Below, in pieces: positions 9,617-17,716 of a DNA stretch of 64,000 nucleotides. Position 1 is the stretch's first letter; each line of letters starts with the position of its first letter. This DNA comes from Amarolinea sp964580725 (GTDB lineage Bacteria; Chloroflexota; Anaerolineae; SSC4; Amarolineaceae), in NCBI GenBank assembly GCA_964580725.1, contig CAZOLV010000014.1, positions 3,438-67,437 on the forward strand. Direction: 5' to 3'. The notes under the pieces were generated by a model that had not been told where the DNA came from, made no database searches, and worked only from the letters and a program-made list of their open reading frames with translations. Made by a program: the position numbers and the translations under genes.

Positions 9617-11194
9617 TTACTGGGCGGTGATCGAACGACAGAGAATTTCGGTCTGCGTCGCCGCCAGATCGCGCAGGCGCCCAACGGTCAGACCATCGCC
9701 TTCGGGCACCATTTCGACCGATGAGCGTTCAGCGGCCCAACGCGCGACGGCGTCGAGTTCTTTGGCGGCGCGCCCATTTTGGCCCAGGCGGGTGCAGAGG
9801 CCGGCCAGCGCAATACGTCCCAGGACGAACTCCGGGTCGGCGTAGATGCAACGACGCAGGGCCGCCAGTGCTTCGTCCAGATTGCCCTGTTCTTGCAGGA
9901 TCAGGCCATGCAGATAGTGCATGGGCGCAGAGAGCGGCGCTTGTCGCAGCGCCAACTGTAGCCAGGAAGCGGCCAGGTCATACTGAGCATGGCTGGCGTA
10001 CCGCTTGGCCAGCTCAAAGGCAGTCGTCCGATCGTTGCCTGGCGTGGCGGCCGGCGGTTCCTGCGGCTTGCCCGATATGCGCTGTGCGCCTGCTGACGGC
10101 AGGTTACCAGAAGCAATGGCTTGATGCTCGCTGTGTGGGAGATGCGCAAGCGTGGGGCCGGCGGTCCGCGTCGTATCTACGCCCGGCAGGGTCGCGGCGT
10201 GATCGGCCTGATCGGGCGCGGGGCTGTGGTGCGGTGCGGCGTGGGTTGGCGTCACGCTCCAGCTCTGCCTGGCAAACGGCTGGTGGGCGCTGTGACGGTT
10301 TGCGCTGCTGCGGCTGCTGGCAGAAGGTTCGAGCGCGGCGGCAAGCGGCTGGTCGCCGGCGTTCGGCTTGCGATACACGACAGCGCCCGGAAAATTGTGC
10401 GTGTGGAACGCCTGGTAGTAGCTTTGATTTGGCTCGGAGTGCCCCACGAGTAACCAACCGCCTGGCGCCAGGCTCTGATAGAACCGTTCGATGACGAGGC
10501 GGGTGGTTCCTTCGGCGAAGTAGATCATGACGTTGCGACACAGGATCAGGTCGAAGTTGCACATGCCCGCCCAGTCCGATTCGGCGGCCAGGTTCATTGG
10601 GCGTAGTGTCACCATGTCGCGAATGGTGTGCTGTAGCTGCCAGCGGCGGCCCTGCGGCTCGAAATAGAGGCGCTGCACTTCTTCCGGCGCTTCGCGGAAC
10701 GACCAACTGCTGTACAATCCCGCGGCCGCCTGGCGCAGCGCTTCCTGATTGATGTCGGTGGCCAGGATGAGGATATCCCACTGAGCAAGATCGGGCAGAA
10801 GTTGGCGCAGCAGCATGGCCAAAGAATATGGCTCCTCGCCGCTGGCGCAACCGGCGCTCCAGAGCCGCAGCCGGCGTTGTGGCTGGCGTTGGGCGATGAG
10901 CGCGGGTAGGATGGCGCCTTCGAGGGCCGCAAACTGCGGACGATTGCGGAAGAAGTGGGTTTCGCCGATGGCCAGCCGCTTGACCATGGCATGGCGGGCG
11001 GCGGCGCCGTGCGCCGTGTCGGCCAGCAGGGTGAAAAGCGCATCGCTGTTGGGCAGCCCCAGGCTGTGCATCGTTCCGACAACCGCCGCCTCCAGATCAG
11101 GACGACGCGCTTGGGCGACGTGCAGACCAGTCTGGGCGGCGACGAGTTGCGAGAAACGATTGAAATCGGTGTCACTCAGGTGCATGGTGTTCAT
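9617..11194 (-). CDS. cheR: CheR-type receptor methyltransferase with C-terminal TPR repeats (WspC-like)
   Basis: Transfers methyl from SAM to receptor glutamates. The N-terminal ~275 residues form the CheR all-alpha and Rossmann domains, with SAM motif WSAGCASGEEPYSLA and the LILCRNVMIYF block. A ~120-residue Pro/Ala/His-rich linker follows, then two or three tetratricopeptide repeats (about 395-500). The C-terminal TPR is characteristic of WspC/FrzF-type enzymes and probably tethers CheR to a partner in the array. An alternative start three codons in is equally possible. It sits 3 bases after the upstream cheW stop, consistent with co-translation. Confidence 0.95.
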   Translation of the reverse strand: MNTMHLSDTDFNRFSQLVAAQTGLHVAQARRPDLEAAVVGTMHSLGLPNSDALFTLLADTAHGAAARHAMVKRLAIGETHFFRNRPQFAALEGAILPALIAQRQPQRRLRLWSAGCASGEEPYSLAMLLRQLLPDLAQWDILILATDINQEALRQAAAGLYSSWSFREAPEEVQRLYFEPQGRRWQLQHTIRDMVTLRPMNLAAESDWAGMCNFDLILCRNVMIYFAEGTTRLVIERFYQSLAPGGWLLVGHSEPNQSYYQAFHTHNFPGAVVYRKPNAGDQPLAAALEPSASSRSSANRHSAHQPFARQSWSVTPTHAAPHHSPAPDQADHAATLPGVDTTRTAGPTLAHLPHSEHQAIASGNLPSAGAQRISGKPQEPPAATPGNDRTTAFELAKRYASHAQYDLAASWLQLALRQAPLSAPMHYLHGLILQEQGNLDEALAALRRCIYADPEFVLGRIALAGLCTRLGQNGRAAKELDAVARWAAERSSVEMVPEGDGLTVGRLRDLAATQTEILCRSITAQ

Positions 11195-11197
11195 CCT

Positions 11198-11671
11198 TCA
11201 GGGGGAGATGTGCGCAACCGAATCAACGGACTGGGGGGAGGCGCCGGCCAGGCTGGTCGAGAGCAGGGTTGCCAGGTCGAGTACGATGATGAGGCGCTCC
11301 TGATACTGTGCGAGGGCGGCGATGACCGGCGCCTGGCTGGCGAGGGGATCGGGCGCCTGACCGGCCAGATCAGGCGCGGCGATGACGTCTTGAACGCTAT
11401 CCACGATCAGGGCGAGCAGGCGCTGGTCAACGGTGGCCACGATGATGGGCGTGTCGAGGCGGATGGGCGTTGGCGGGACACCGAGCCGGATACGTAGATC
11501 AATGACGGGCGCCGCCTGGCCACGATAAACGATCATGCCGGCCAGCCACGGCGGCATGTCCGGCAGAGGGGTGATGGCTACCATGCGCACGACTTCGACC
11601 ACCTGTTCGACCGGGAGAGCCAAGGCGCGCTGTGCGATGGCGAAGAGCAGCAGGTGCGAGGAATGGCTCAT
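11198..11671 (-). CDS. cheW: CheW coupling protein (second)
   Basis: Short, domain-only CheW of 157 residues with VEQVVEVVRMVAITPLPDMP, GMIVYRGQAAPVIDL and VDSVQDVI blocks. Its start overlaps the stop of the REC-kinase gene by 4 bases (ATGA), indicating translational coupling. It differs from the other CheW by lacking an N-terminal extension, so the two probably occupy different positions in the array. Confidence 0.94.
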   Translation of the reverse strand: MSHSSHLLLFAIAQRALALPVEQVVEVVRMVAITPLPDMPPWLAGMIVYRGQAAPVIDLRIRLGVPPTPIRLDTPIIVATVDQRLLALIVDSVQDVIAAPDLAGQAPDPLASQAPVIAALAQYQERLIIVLDLATLLSTSLAGASPQSVDSVAHISP

Positions 11672-12861
11672 GCCGCCGGCTCCTGGGCCAGGGTTGCGCC
11701 GCGGTGTTCGAAGCCGGGCTGCGGAGAATCGGGACGTTCGGCAGCGGCGGAGTCTTCACGCGAGAGGGGAAGGCGCACCGTGAAGGTGGTGCCGTGACCG
11801 GGGATGCCGTCGGACTCGGCTGTGACGACGCCGTCGTGCGCTTCGATGATCTTCTTGACGATGAGCAGGCCCAGGCCGGTGCCACGAATACCGCGCACGG
11901 CTGCGCCTGGTACGCGGTGGTATTTGGTGAAGAGCGAGGAGAGCTGCGCCGGCGGGATACCGCCGCCATTGTCACACACGCAAAAGACCGCCATCTCATC
12001 TTCAAGGCGCAGTTGCAGGCGGATTGTGCCGCCCTCCGGGGTGTATTTGATGGCGTTGGAGAGCAGGTTGTCGAGCACTTGCTTGAGCCGTTCGCCGTCC
12101 ACATAGGCGATGAGCGGACGGGCGGGCATGTCGAAGCTGAGGGTTTGACGGCGGGCGTGCGCTTGCAGCAGGGCAAGACGCGCGCACTCTTCGACGAGGA
12201 CATTGAGGTTGGTCTCGCTGCGATCCAGACGCAGAAAGCCGGCGTCGAGTTTGGCAAAATCGAGATAGTCGTTGATGAGGCCGAGTAGCTTCTGAGTGGC
12301 GCTTTGGGCAACTTCGAGCAGTTCGTGTTGATTGTCGTTGAGCGGACCGGAGGAAACGTCGCTGAGCAGTTGCAGCGAGAGCAGAATTGCGCCGGCTGGA
12401 TTGCGCAGGTCGTGCGTGACCATGGAGTAGAAGTCGGTTTTGATTTCTTGCAGTTGTTTCTGTGCAACCAGGCCGGCGCGGTGTTCGAGCGCCTGTTCCA
12501 GCGCGTAGAAGAATTCGGTGTAGTCGCCGCCGAACGATAGGTCCTGTTTTTCGATGTAGCCGTCGGCGCCCTGGCGCACGGCGGTGGTGGCCGATTTGAT
12601 GCCGCCCATACCGGTCAGCATCACGACGGCGGTTTCGACGTCGTGTTCGCGCAGTGCACGCAAGACCTGGATCCCGTCCAGATCTGGCAGGAGCAGATCG
12701 AGCAACACCAGGTCGTATCTGTTGGTGGCCAGGATTTCGAGCGCATGATAGCCGCTGTTGGCCTCGGTCACGTGTGCACCCTGCAGGCTGAGCAGGGTGT
12801 GCAGGAAAGATCGGATTGTCGGCGAATCGTCAACCGTCAGTACGCGCTTGTCTTCCAACAT
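11668..12861 (-). CDS. Receiver-first hybrid sensor histidine kinase, first gene of the chemosensory operon
   Basis: Soluble protein of 397 residues, with no membrane helix or PAS domain. Residues 4-125 are a CheY-like receiver (DDSP, Asp55 in LLDLLLPD, T-loop LTGMGG, Lys105). A HisKA domain follows with phosphorylatable His150 in VTHDLRNPAG, then HATPase_c with NLLSNAIKYTPEGG, DNGGGIPP and GTGLGLLIVKKI boxes. Because its input is a receiver, CheA in the same operon is a plausible phosphodonor, making this a relay output in place of the WspR diguanylate cyclase. Its own phosphoacceptor partner is not in the window. A good promoter (12946-12974) lies upstream and a 4-base overlap couples it to cheW. 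Confidence 0.92.
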   Translation of the reverse strand: MLEDKRVLTVDDSPTIRSFLHTLLSLQGAHVTEANSGYHALEILATNRYDLVLLDLLLPDLDGIQVLRALREHDVETAVVMLTGMGGIKSATTAVRQGADGYIEKQDLSFGGDYTEFFYALEQALEHRAGLVAQKQLQEIKTDFYSMVTHDLRNPAGAILLSLQLLSDVSSGPLNDNQHELLEVAQSATQKLLGLINDYLDFAKLDAGFLRLDRSETNLNVLVEECARLALLQAHARRQTLSFDMPARPLIAYVDGERLKQVLDNLLSNAIKYTPEGGTIRLQLRLEDEMAVFCVCDNGGGIPPAQLSSLFTKYHRVPGAAVRGIRGTGLGLLIVKKIIEAHDGVVTAESDGIPGHGTTFTVRLPLSREDSAAAERPDSPQPGFEHRGATLAQEPAA

Positions 12862-12945
12862 CGCTTGGATTGTTCCTTTCGATGCGATGCGATGCGATCA
12901 ATGACGGGGGACAGGATGGCGCGCATGCGCATGCCATCGGTGAGC

Positions 12946-12974
12946 AGTATAGAGGAAGAATGACCCGGTTCCAA
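12946..12974 (-). promoter_or_regulatory. Sigma-70-type promoter for the chemosensory operon
   Basis: On the - strand: TTGGAA, 17-base spacer, TATACT. It lies about 85 bases upstream of the REC-kinase ATG. The leader contains a GATGC microrepeat (about 12880-12899). A perfect 14-bp palindrome GGGACGATCGTCCC at 13037-13050 lies upstream of the -35 and could be an operator; that role is a guess. Confidence 0.6.
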
Positions 12975-13073
12975 TCATACCAAAAGCCTATTTTGTGATG
13001 GAGAAAACAGGAAAAGGGTATTGGAAACGGGACGACGGGACGATCGTCCCTTTCATGTCGTGATGGCGGTCAG

Positions 13074-13154
13074 GTATCATCTCAATAATTCGGGGCAAAG
13101 ACTTGTCAGGTTTTGGAAAACCTGACAGGTTTCTCCTACTTATTGAGATGATAC
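13074..13154. repeat. MITE-like element with 15-bp terminal inverted repeats
   Basis: Perfect 15-bp terminal inverted repeats (GTATCATCTCAATAA at 13074-13088; its complement at 13140-13154) enclose a second hairpin, TGTCAGGTTTT / AAAACCTGACA (13104-13114 with 13117-13127). No coding capacity. The left half recurs with a few changes at 48077-48116, and the inner AAACCTGACAGGTTT palindrome recurs around 21816-22054 and, degenerate, near 43180. The element overlaps the 3' end of the methyltransferase gene and supplies its last codons and stop. Confidence 0.8.
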
Positions 13155-13948
13155 GCGGTCAGGATGAGGTCGGGCGAGCTGGCGGGATCGAACGAAGAGC
13201 CGTCGAGGCCGCCGAAGCGGTGGATCTGATGAAAGCCGGCGCGGGTGAGTGCGCTCGTCAAGTCGGCGGCCAGCCAGGGGCGCTGGCGCGTGCTGTTGAC
13301 CTGGCGCGACCAGGCGCCGTCGCGAAACTCGAAGAGGACGGTGTGAAAGGTGATGCCGTCGTCATGGTAGTCGGCGAAACGCCATACCAGACGGTCGGCG
13401 ACGCCGTTGGCGTCGAAGAAACGGGGCATCTTCTGCAGGCGCAGGTCATAGTTCAAGTTTTGCAGGATGAGCAGGCCGTCGGGGCGCAAGCGTCGCTGCA
13501 TCTGCCGCAGGGCGTCGTCGAGGGCGGCTGCGGTGAGCAAGTGCGGCAGCGAGTTGCCCAAACAGAGGACGGCGTCGAACTGCTGAGGGAGTGGGATCGT
13601 TTGATCGAGCTCGGCGAAGGCGCTGACGGTGAATGGCACAGTGACGTTGGCGGCGGCGGCGTTGCGACGGGCGTGAGCAATCATCGCCGGGCTGATGTCG
13701 GCGCCGGCGGTCTGCAGGCCCGCCTGCGTCAGGGCGATGGCGTGCCAACCGGTGCCACAGGCCACATCGAGCACCGACAGTGGCTGCGCCGCCGGGCGAT
13801 CGTCCTTGCGCACACTGTTGAGGGTGCGCAGTAAGAACGGCATTTCGTAGGCCAGTCGCTGCGGCCAATCGGTCATCACGTCGAACAGAGCGGCCAGGCG
13901 ATCATAGAAGTCGGCGCTGGTGAGCGTTGCGATTGTATCTTGTTGCAT
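13136..13948 (-). CDS. Class I SAM-dependent methyltransferase
   Basis: Soluble 270-residue protein with a standard Rossmann methyltransferase core: motif I VLDVACGTGWHAIAL, acidic GADISPAMI after strand 2, and LCLGNSLPHLL after strand 4. An N-terminal cap carries FYDRLAALFDVMTDWP, typical of small-molecule methyltransferases. The substrate cannot be deduced. The ATG at 13948 (MQQDTIATL) is chosen over 14038 because the latter would put the start inside the cinA promoter region. The C-terminal YHLNK and stop are encoded by the right terminal repeat of a MITE-like element, so the original C-terminus may have been altered. Confidence 0.85.
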   Translation of the reverse strand: MQQDTIATLTSADFYDRLAALFDVMTDWPQRLAYEMPFLLRTLNSVRKDDRPAAQPLSVLDVACGTGWHAIALTQAGLQTAGADISPAMIAHARRNAAAANVTVPFTVSAFAELDQTIPLPQQFDAVLCLGNSLPHLLTAAALDDALRQMQRRLRPDGLLILQNLNYDLRLQKMPRFFDANGVADRLVWRFADYHDDGITFHTVLFEFRDGAWSRQVNSTRQRPWLAADLTSALTRAGFHQIHRFGGLDGSSFDPASSPDLILTAYHLNK

Positions 13949-14029
13949 CGTCGTTGCGAACCTCCGAGGTTGCGGCCGGTGGCCGTTGCTGCACAGCATG
14001 GCGCAGACGGGGGGCGGTGTCAACGACTT

Positions 14030-14059
14030 TTGTCTCAAGGGCGCGGGCTGTGGTAAAAT
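14030..14059 (+). promoter_or_regulatory. Promoter giving a nearly leaderless cinA transcript
   Basis: TTGTCT, 18-base spacer, TAAAAT. The -10 ends only 8 bases before the cinA ATG, so transcription should begin at or within a couple of bases of the start codon, and no ribosome-binding site is visible. This favours the ATG at 14068 as the start. Confidence 0.55.
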
Positions 14060-14067
14060 TGCTCTCC

Positions 14068-15345
14068 ATGAAAGCTGAAATTGTTGCGATTGGGACCGAA
14101 CTGCTTCTGGGTCAGATCGTGGATACGAACGCCGCGTATCTGGCGCAAGAGTTGGCCGGGATCGGCGTTGACCTCTTCTACAAGACGACTGTGGGCGACA
14201 ACACTGAGCGCATTGCGGGCGTGATCCGCCAGGCGTGCGAACGCAGCGATGTGGTGATTACGAGCGGCGGCCTGGGGCCGACGGTAGATGACATGACGCG
14301 CGCGGCGGTGGCGCAGGCGACGGGGCGTGGGCTGCAGTTCTCGCCGGATGCGTGGGACGAAATTCAGGCGCTGTTTCGCCGGTGGGGCCGTGCGCCGGAC
14401 GAGAACAACCGCCGGCAGGCGCTGTTGCCGGCGGGCAGCAGGATGATTAGCAATCCGGTGGGCACGGCGCCGGCCTTTATTTTAGAAACGGGGGCTTTGG
14501 AAACCGGGGCTTTGCAAACGAGGGCCAGCACGATCATCAGCCTGCCGGGCGTGCCGCGCGAGATGAAGGTGTTGATGGAAGGCGCCGTGCTGCCCTATCT
14601 GCGCCAGCGCCTGGCCGCCGAACCGGCGATCATCCGCTCGCGCGTGCTGCGCACCTGCGGCATCGGCGAAAGCAACGTGGACACCCTCATCGGCGATCTG
14701 GAGACGCTGACCAATCCCACGGTGGGGCTGTTGGCGCACCCGGGCCAGACCGATATTCGCATCACGGCCAAAGCGCCCAATGGGACGGCCGCCGATGCGC
14801 TGATCACACCGATCGAGGCGGAAATTCGGCAGCGTCTGGGCGCTTTCATCTTCGGCGTGGGCAGCGAATCGCTTGAGGAGGTTGTGGCCTGTCTGCTGCT
14901 GCAACAGGCGCAAAGTCTGGCGCTCATCGAGTCCAACACGGGGGGCGCGCTGGCAGACCGGCTGCGCGCGACGCCCTGCGCCGCTTGCATTCAGGCGGCG
15001 GCGGCGGTCAATGATCTGACGGCGCTGTCCGCCTTGCTGCCAGAGCTGCCTGCCGATGGCGTCTGGCCGTCGGCGGAACTGACCCTGCACGCCGCACAGG
15101 CCTGGCGCCGGCGCAGCGGCGCTGCTGTGGCGCTGGTCATCATCGGCACGATGCAGCCGCAGGAAACGATGTACAGCGGCGAGCGCGGCGAGTCGTTCCT
15201 GGCGCTGGTGCGCACCGGCCGCGAGATCACCCGCCAACTGCCGATGGGCGGCGTCGGCGAAGTGACCGGACGTTGGATCGGCAACCGTGCGCTCGACCTG
15301 CTGCGGCGCGATCTGCTTGGTCTGCTCGCCGATCATGCCGTTTGA
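14068..15345 (+). CDS. cinA: CinA family protein (MoCF-like domain plus degenerate amidase domain)
   Basis: 425 residues. The N-terminal half is the COG1058/MoCF-like domain (KAEIVAIGTELLLGQIVDTN; SGGLGPTVDDMTRAAVA; NPVGTAP; LPGVPREM), linked to ADP-ribose/NMN metabolism in CinA proteins. The C-terminal half aligns with the nicotinamide-nucleotide amidase (PncC) domain but is eroded: the usual AESxTGG reads IESNTGG, and the expected YSNxxK and TGIAGP motifs are not recognisable, so amidase activity is doubtful. A 15-bp tandem duplication (14485-14514) adds ETGAL twice just before the LPGVPREM loop. Divergent from the methyltransferase gene, with an apparently leaderless promoter. Confidence 0.9.
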   Translation: MKAEIVAIGTELLLGQIVDTNAAYLAQELAGIGVDLFYKTTVGDNTERIAGVIRQACERSDVVITSGGLGPTVDDMTRAAVAQATGRGLQFSPDAWDEIQALFRRWGRAPDENNRRQALLPAGSRMISNPVGTAPAFILETGALETGALQTRASTIISLPGVPREMKVLMEGAVLPYLRQRLAAEPAIIRSRVLRTCGIGESNVDTLIGDLETLTNPTVGLLAHPGQTDIRITAKAPNGTAADALITPIEAEIRQRLGAFIFGVGSESLEEVVACLLLQQAQSLALIESNTGGALADRLRATPCAACIQAAAAVNDLTALSALLPELPADGVWPSAELTLHAAQAWRRRSGAAVALVIIGTMQPQETMYSGERGESFLALVRTGREITRQLPMGGVGEVTGRWIGNRALDLLRRDLLGLLADHAV

Positions 15346-15401
15346 CCAGGCAAGGCAGGGCAAGACAAGGCAAGGAAAGCAAAGAAGAGGAAAGGACTGA
15401 C

Positions 15402-16535
15402 ATGCCGTCTTCGCCAAACGTACCCCGCCCGCGCATCCGCCGTTCGCCTCCGCCGGCCCGGCGTCCCGCGGCGGCGTCAATCAAACATCTGCCGCCGGCG
15501 CCGCCGATCTATCTGCGGCGCTTCGGCTGGTTTCTGGCGCCGCTGCTCGTCCTGATCGGCTTCTTGATCGTTGTCGGCAGTGCGCGGATGCTGCTGATGA
15601 CCGCTCCAGCCAGCGGCGCGACCAACTCGGAGCCAGCCGCACGCCAATTCCTGCACGCCACTGCCCATCTGACCAACACGCAGAATATCTTGATCCTCGG
15701 CTCCGATCAGCGCAGCCAGGACGCAATGTGGCGCACCGATGTCATCATGCTGGCGGCGATTGATCGCACCGACGGACGGGCCGCTGTCGTTTCACTGCCC
15801 AGAGATCTGTACGTTGACATTCCCGGCTACGGCATGGGGCGCATCAACACGGCTGATTACATCGGCAGCGATCAGGGACGTTCGCTGCAGGCCGGATTGG
15901 AGATGCTGCACAAGATCATCGAGCGCGATCTGGGGGTGGAGATTGACAACTACGTGCGCATTGATTTCGACGGCTTTCAGCAGATCATAGATGCGCTGGG
16001 CGGCGTCGAGGTCGAGGTGGATTGCCCGTTGCAAGACCCGTACCTGATGGAGGCGATCGGGGTCGAGCGCATCGAACCGGGTCGCCAGCTAATGGATGGC
16101 AAAACGGCGCTGGCCTATGTGCGCACGCGGCGGCAGGGCGGCGATTTCGACCGTGCACGCCGGCAACAACGCCTGCTCATGGCGGTGCGCAACCGCATCG
16201 TGGCGGGCAATCTAACGACACGTTTGCCGCAGTTGGCGCCGGCGGCCCTGCGCAGCGCCGAGACCGACCTGAATCCGTTGGAAGTCGTTTCTCTGGCGCG
16301 CTGGGCGGTCGGTATGGATGTCGCCCAACTCAAGGGCTTCGTGATTGACGCCGATATGACCTCGTTCGAGACGCTGCCGTCGGGCGAGCAGATTTTGAGG
16401 CCCGACTGGACGTCCATTCATCAGGGCCTGGCGGGTCTTTTCGGCGCCGCCACCAAACCGCTGTTGGAAACGAACGATCGTTCGTGGTACTGTCCGGGCA
16501 GCGAAGATCTGCAAGGCCTGCCGCCAGGCCAATGA
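15402..16535 (+). CDS. LytR-CpsA-Psr (LCP) family protein 1
   Basis: LCP proteins are extracytoplasmic phosphotransferases that move lipid-linked glycopolymers onto the cell wall. This 377-residue copy has a Pro/Arg-rich cytoplasmic N-terminus, one membrane helix (about 47-67), then an LCP domain with ILGSDQR, RTDVIML, SLPRDLYV, GRINTADY and YVRTRRQGGDFDRARRQQR motifs that hold the metal-pyrophosphate and catalytic Arg residues. The ATG at 15402 follows a GAGGAAAGG ribosome-binding site; the preceding 50 bases are a purine-rich GGCAA-type repeat. Its stop overlaps the start of the next LCP gene (ATGA). Confidence 0.95.
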   Translation: MPSSPNVPRPRIRRSPPPARRPAAASIKHLPPAPPIYLRRFGWFLAPLLVLIGFLIVVGSARMLLMTAPASGATNSEPAARQFLHATAHLTNTQNILILGSDQRSQDAMWRTDVIMLAAIDRTDGRAAVVSLPRDLYVDIPGYGMGRINTADYIGSDQGRSLQAGLEMLHKIIERDLGVEIDNYVRIDFDGFQQIIDALGGVEVEVDCPLQDPYLMEAIGVERIEPGRQLMDGKTALAYVRTRRQGGDFDRARRQQRLLMAVRNRIVAGNLTTRLPQLAPAALRSAETDLNPLEVVSLARWAVGMDVAQLKGFVIDADMTSFETLPSGEQILRPDWTSIHQGLAGLFGAATKPLLETNDRSWYCPGSEDLQGLPPGQ

Positions 16536-17716
16536 CGATGCGAGAACTCCCTCCAGCACACCGCTCCCGCGTGACGCCCAGGCCGGCCAGCGCCCGCTGC
16601 GCACAAGCCGCGACGGGGCGATGTGCGCCGCGTCCCGCCGTGCGGTTGTTGGCGCTGTGCTGCCTCTTCCTGACATTGCTGACGAGTTGCGTGCAGCCGG
16701 TCGTGCCGACGGCCACCCCCGGCGCGGCGACCCGCGCGACGGGCCAACCGCAAACTGCCGTTACCGGGACGCCCCCCGGCGCAACGGCCGTGGCGACGCC
16801 GACGCAGCCGGGGCCTGCCACGGCAACGCCGACACGGCCGCTGTTGCCAACCTTCACGCCGACGCCAGGCGCCACCCCGCGCCCCTTGCAGCAGACAACC
16901 AACCTGCTCATTCTTGGCTCAGACCGGCGGGGCGGCAAGGGTACCGGTCGCACCGATGTCATCTTGCTGGCGGCGATTGATTTCACCCAGGGGCGGGCGG
17001 GCGTCATCAGCATCCCGCGCGATCTCTGGGTGCAGATTCCGGGCGTTGGGCGCCAGCGCATCAACACGGCCGACGTGTACGGCGAACAGCAGCGGCCCGG
17101 CGGTGGCGTGGCGTTGGTCAAGCGCACGATTCAGGACAACCTGGGACTGCCGGTGGACAAGTACGTGCGGGTTGATTTCGGCGGTTTCGAACGCATCGTG
17201 GATGCCCTGGGCGGCATCACGGTGACGATGGACTGCCCGATGCACGAGGTTTGGGACGACCCGGACGCGCCTGGCGGGGTCGTCGAACTCGACTACGAGC
17301 CGGGCGATCATTTTCTGGATGGTCAGCATGCCCTGTGGTATGTGCGCACCCGGCGTCGCGGCAACGATCTTGATCGGGCGCGGCGCCAGCAGCGTGTGCT
17401 GCTTGGTCTCAAACAGCGCGCCGAAGAGACCAACCTGTTGGCCAAGACGCCAGAACTGTTCGATGCGCTGCGCGATGCCGTAGACACCGATTTGACTCTG
17501 CTCGATGTGCTGGCGCTGGCGCGGCTTGGCGTCGGGTTGCGGCGTGAGGAGATTCATAGCCGCGTCTTTGACTTCGAGATGGCTCAGCCGTATACTACCC
17601 CTGGCGGCGCCGCTGTGCTCTTGCCGAACAAGCGGGCCATTCAAGAGGCGTTCGATCACATCTGGGATGCGCCCGACGTGATCGAGGCGACCAGGTATGA
17701 GCAGCGCTGTCCATGA
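16532..17716 (+). CDS. LytR-CpsA-Psr family lipoprotein 2
   Basis: Second LCP paralogue, 394 residues. The start at 16532 is set by an ATGA overlap with the first LCP gene. The N-terminus is basic, then hydrophobic with lipobox LLTSC (about residues 47-51), followed by a Thr/Pro/Ala linker of about 70 residues. The LCP domain has ILGSDRR, GRTDVILLAAID, SIPRDLWVQ, QRINTADVY and YVRTRRRGNDLDRARRQQR. It is probably anchored by a lipid rather than by a transmembrane helix as in LCP1. Coupled to the next LCP gene by another ATGA overlap. Confidence 0.94.
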   Translation: MTMRELPPAHRSRVTPRPASARCAQAATGRCAPRPAVRLLALCCLFLTLLTSCVQPVVPTATPGAATRATGQPQTAVTGTPPGATAVATPTQPGPATATPTRPLLPTFTPTPGATPRPLQQTTNLLILGSDRRGGKGTGRTDVILLAAIDFTQGRAGVISIPRDLWVQIPGVGRQRINTADVYGEQQRPGGGVALVKRTIQDNLGLPVDKYVRVDFGGFERIVDALGGITVTMDCPMHEVWDDPDAPGGVVELDYEPGDHFLDGQHALWYVRTRRRGNDLDRARRQQRVLLGLKQRAEETNLLAKTPELFDALRDAVDTDLTLLDVLALARLGVGLRREEIHSRVFDFEMAQPYTTPGGAAVLLPNKRAIQEAFDHIWDAPDVIEATRYEQRCP

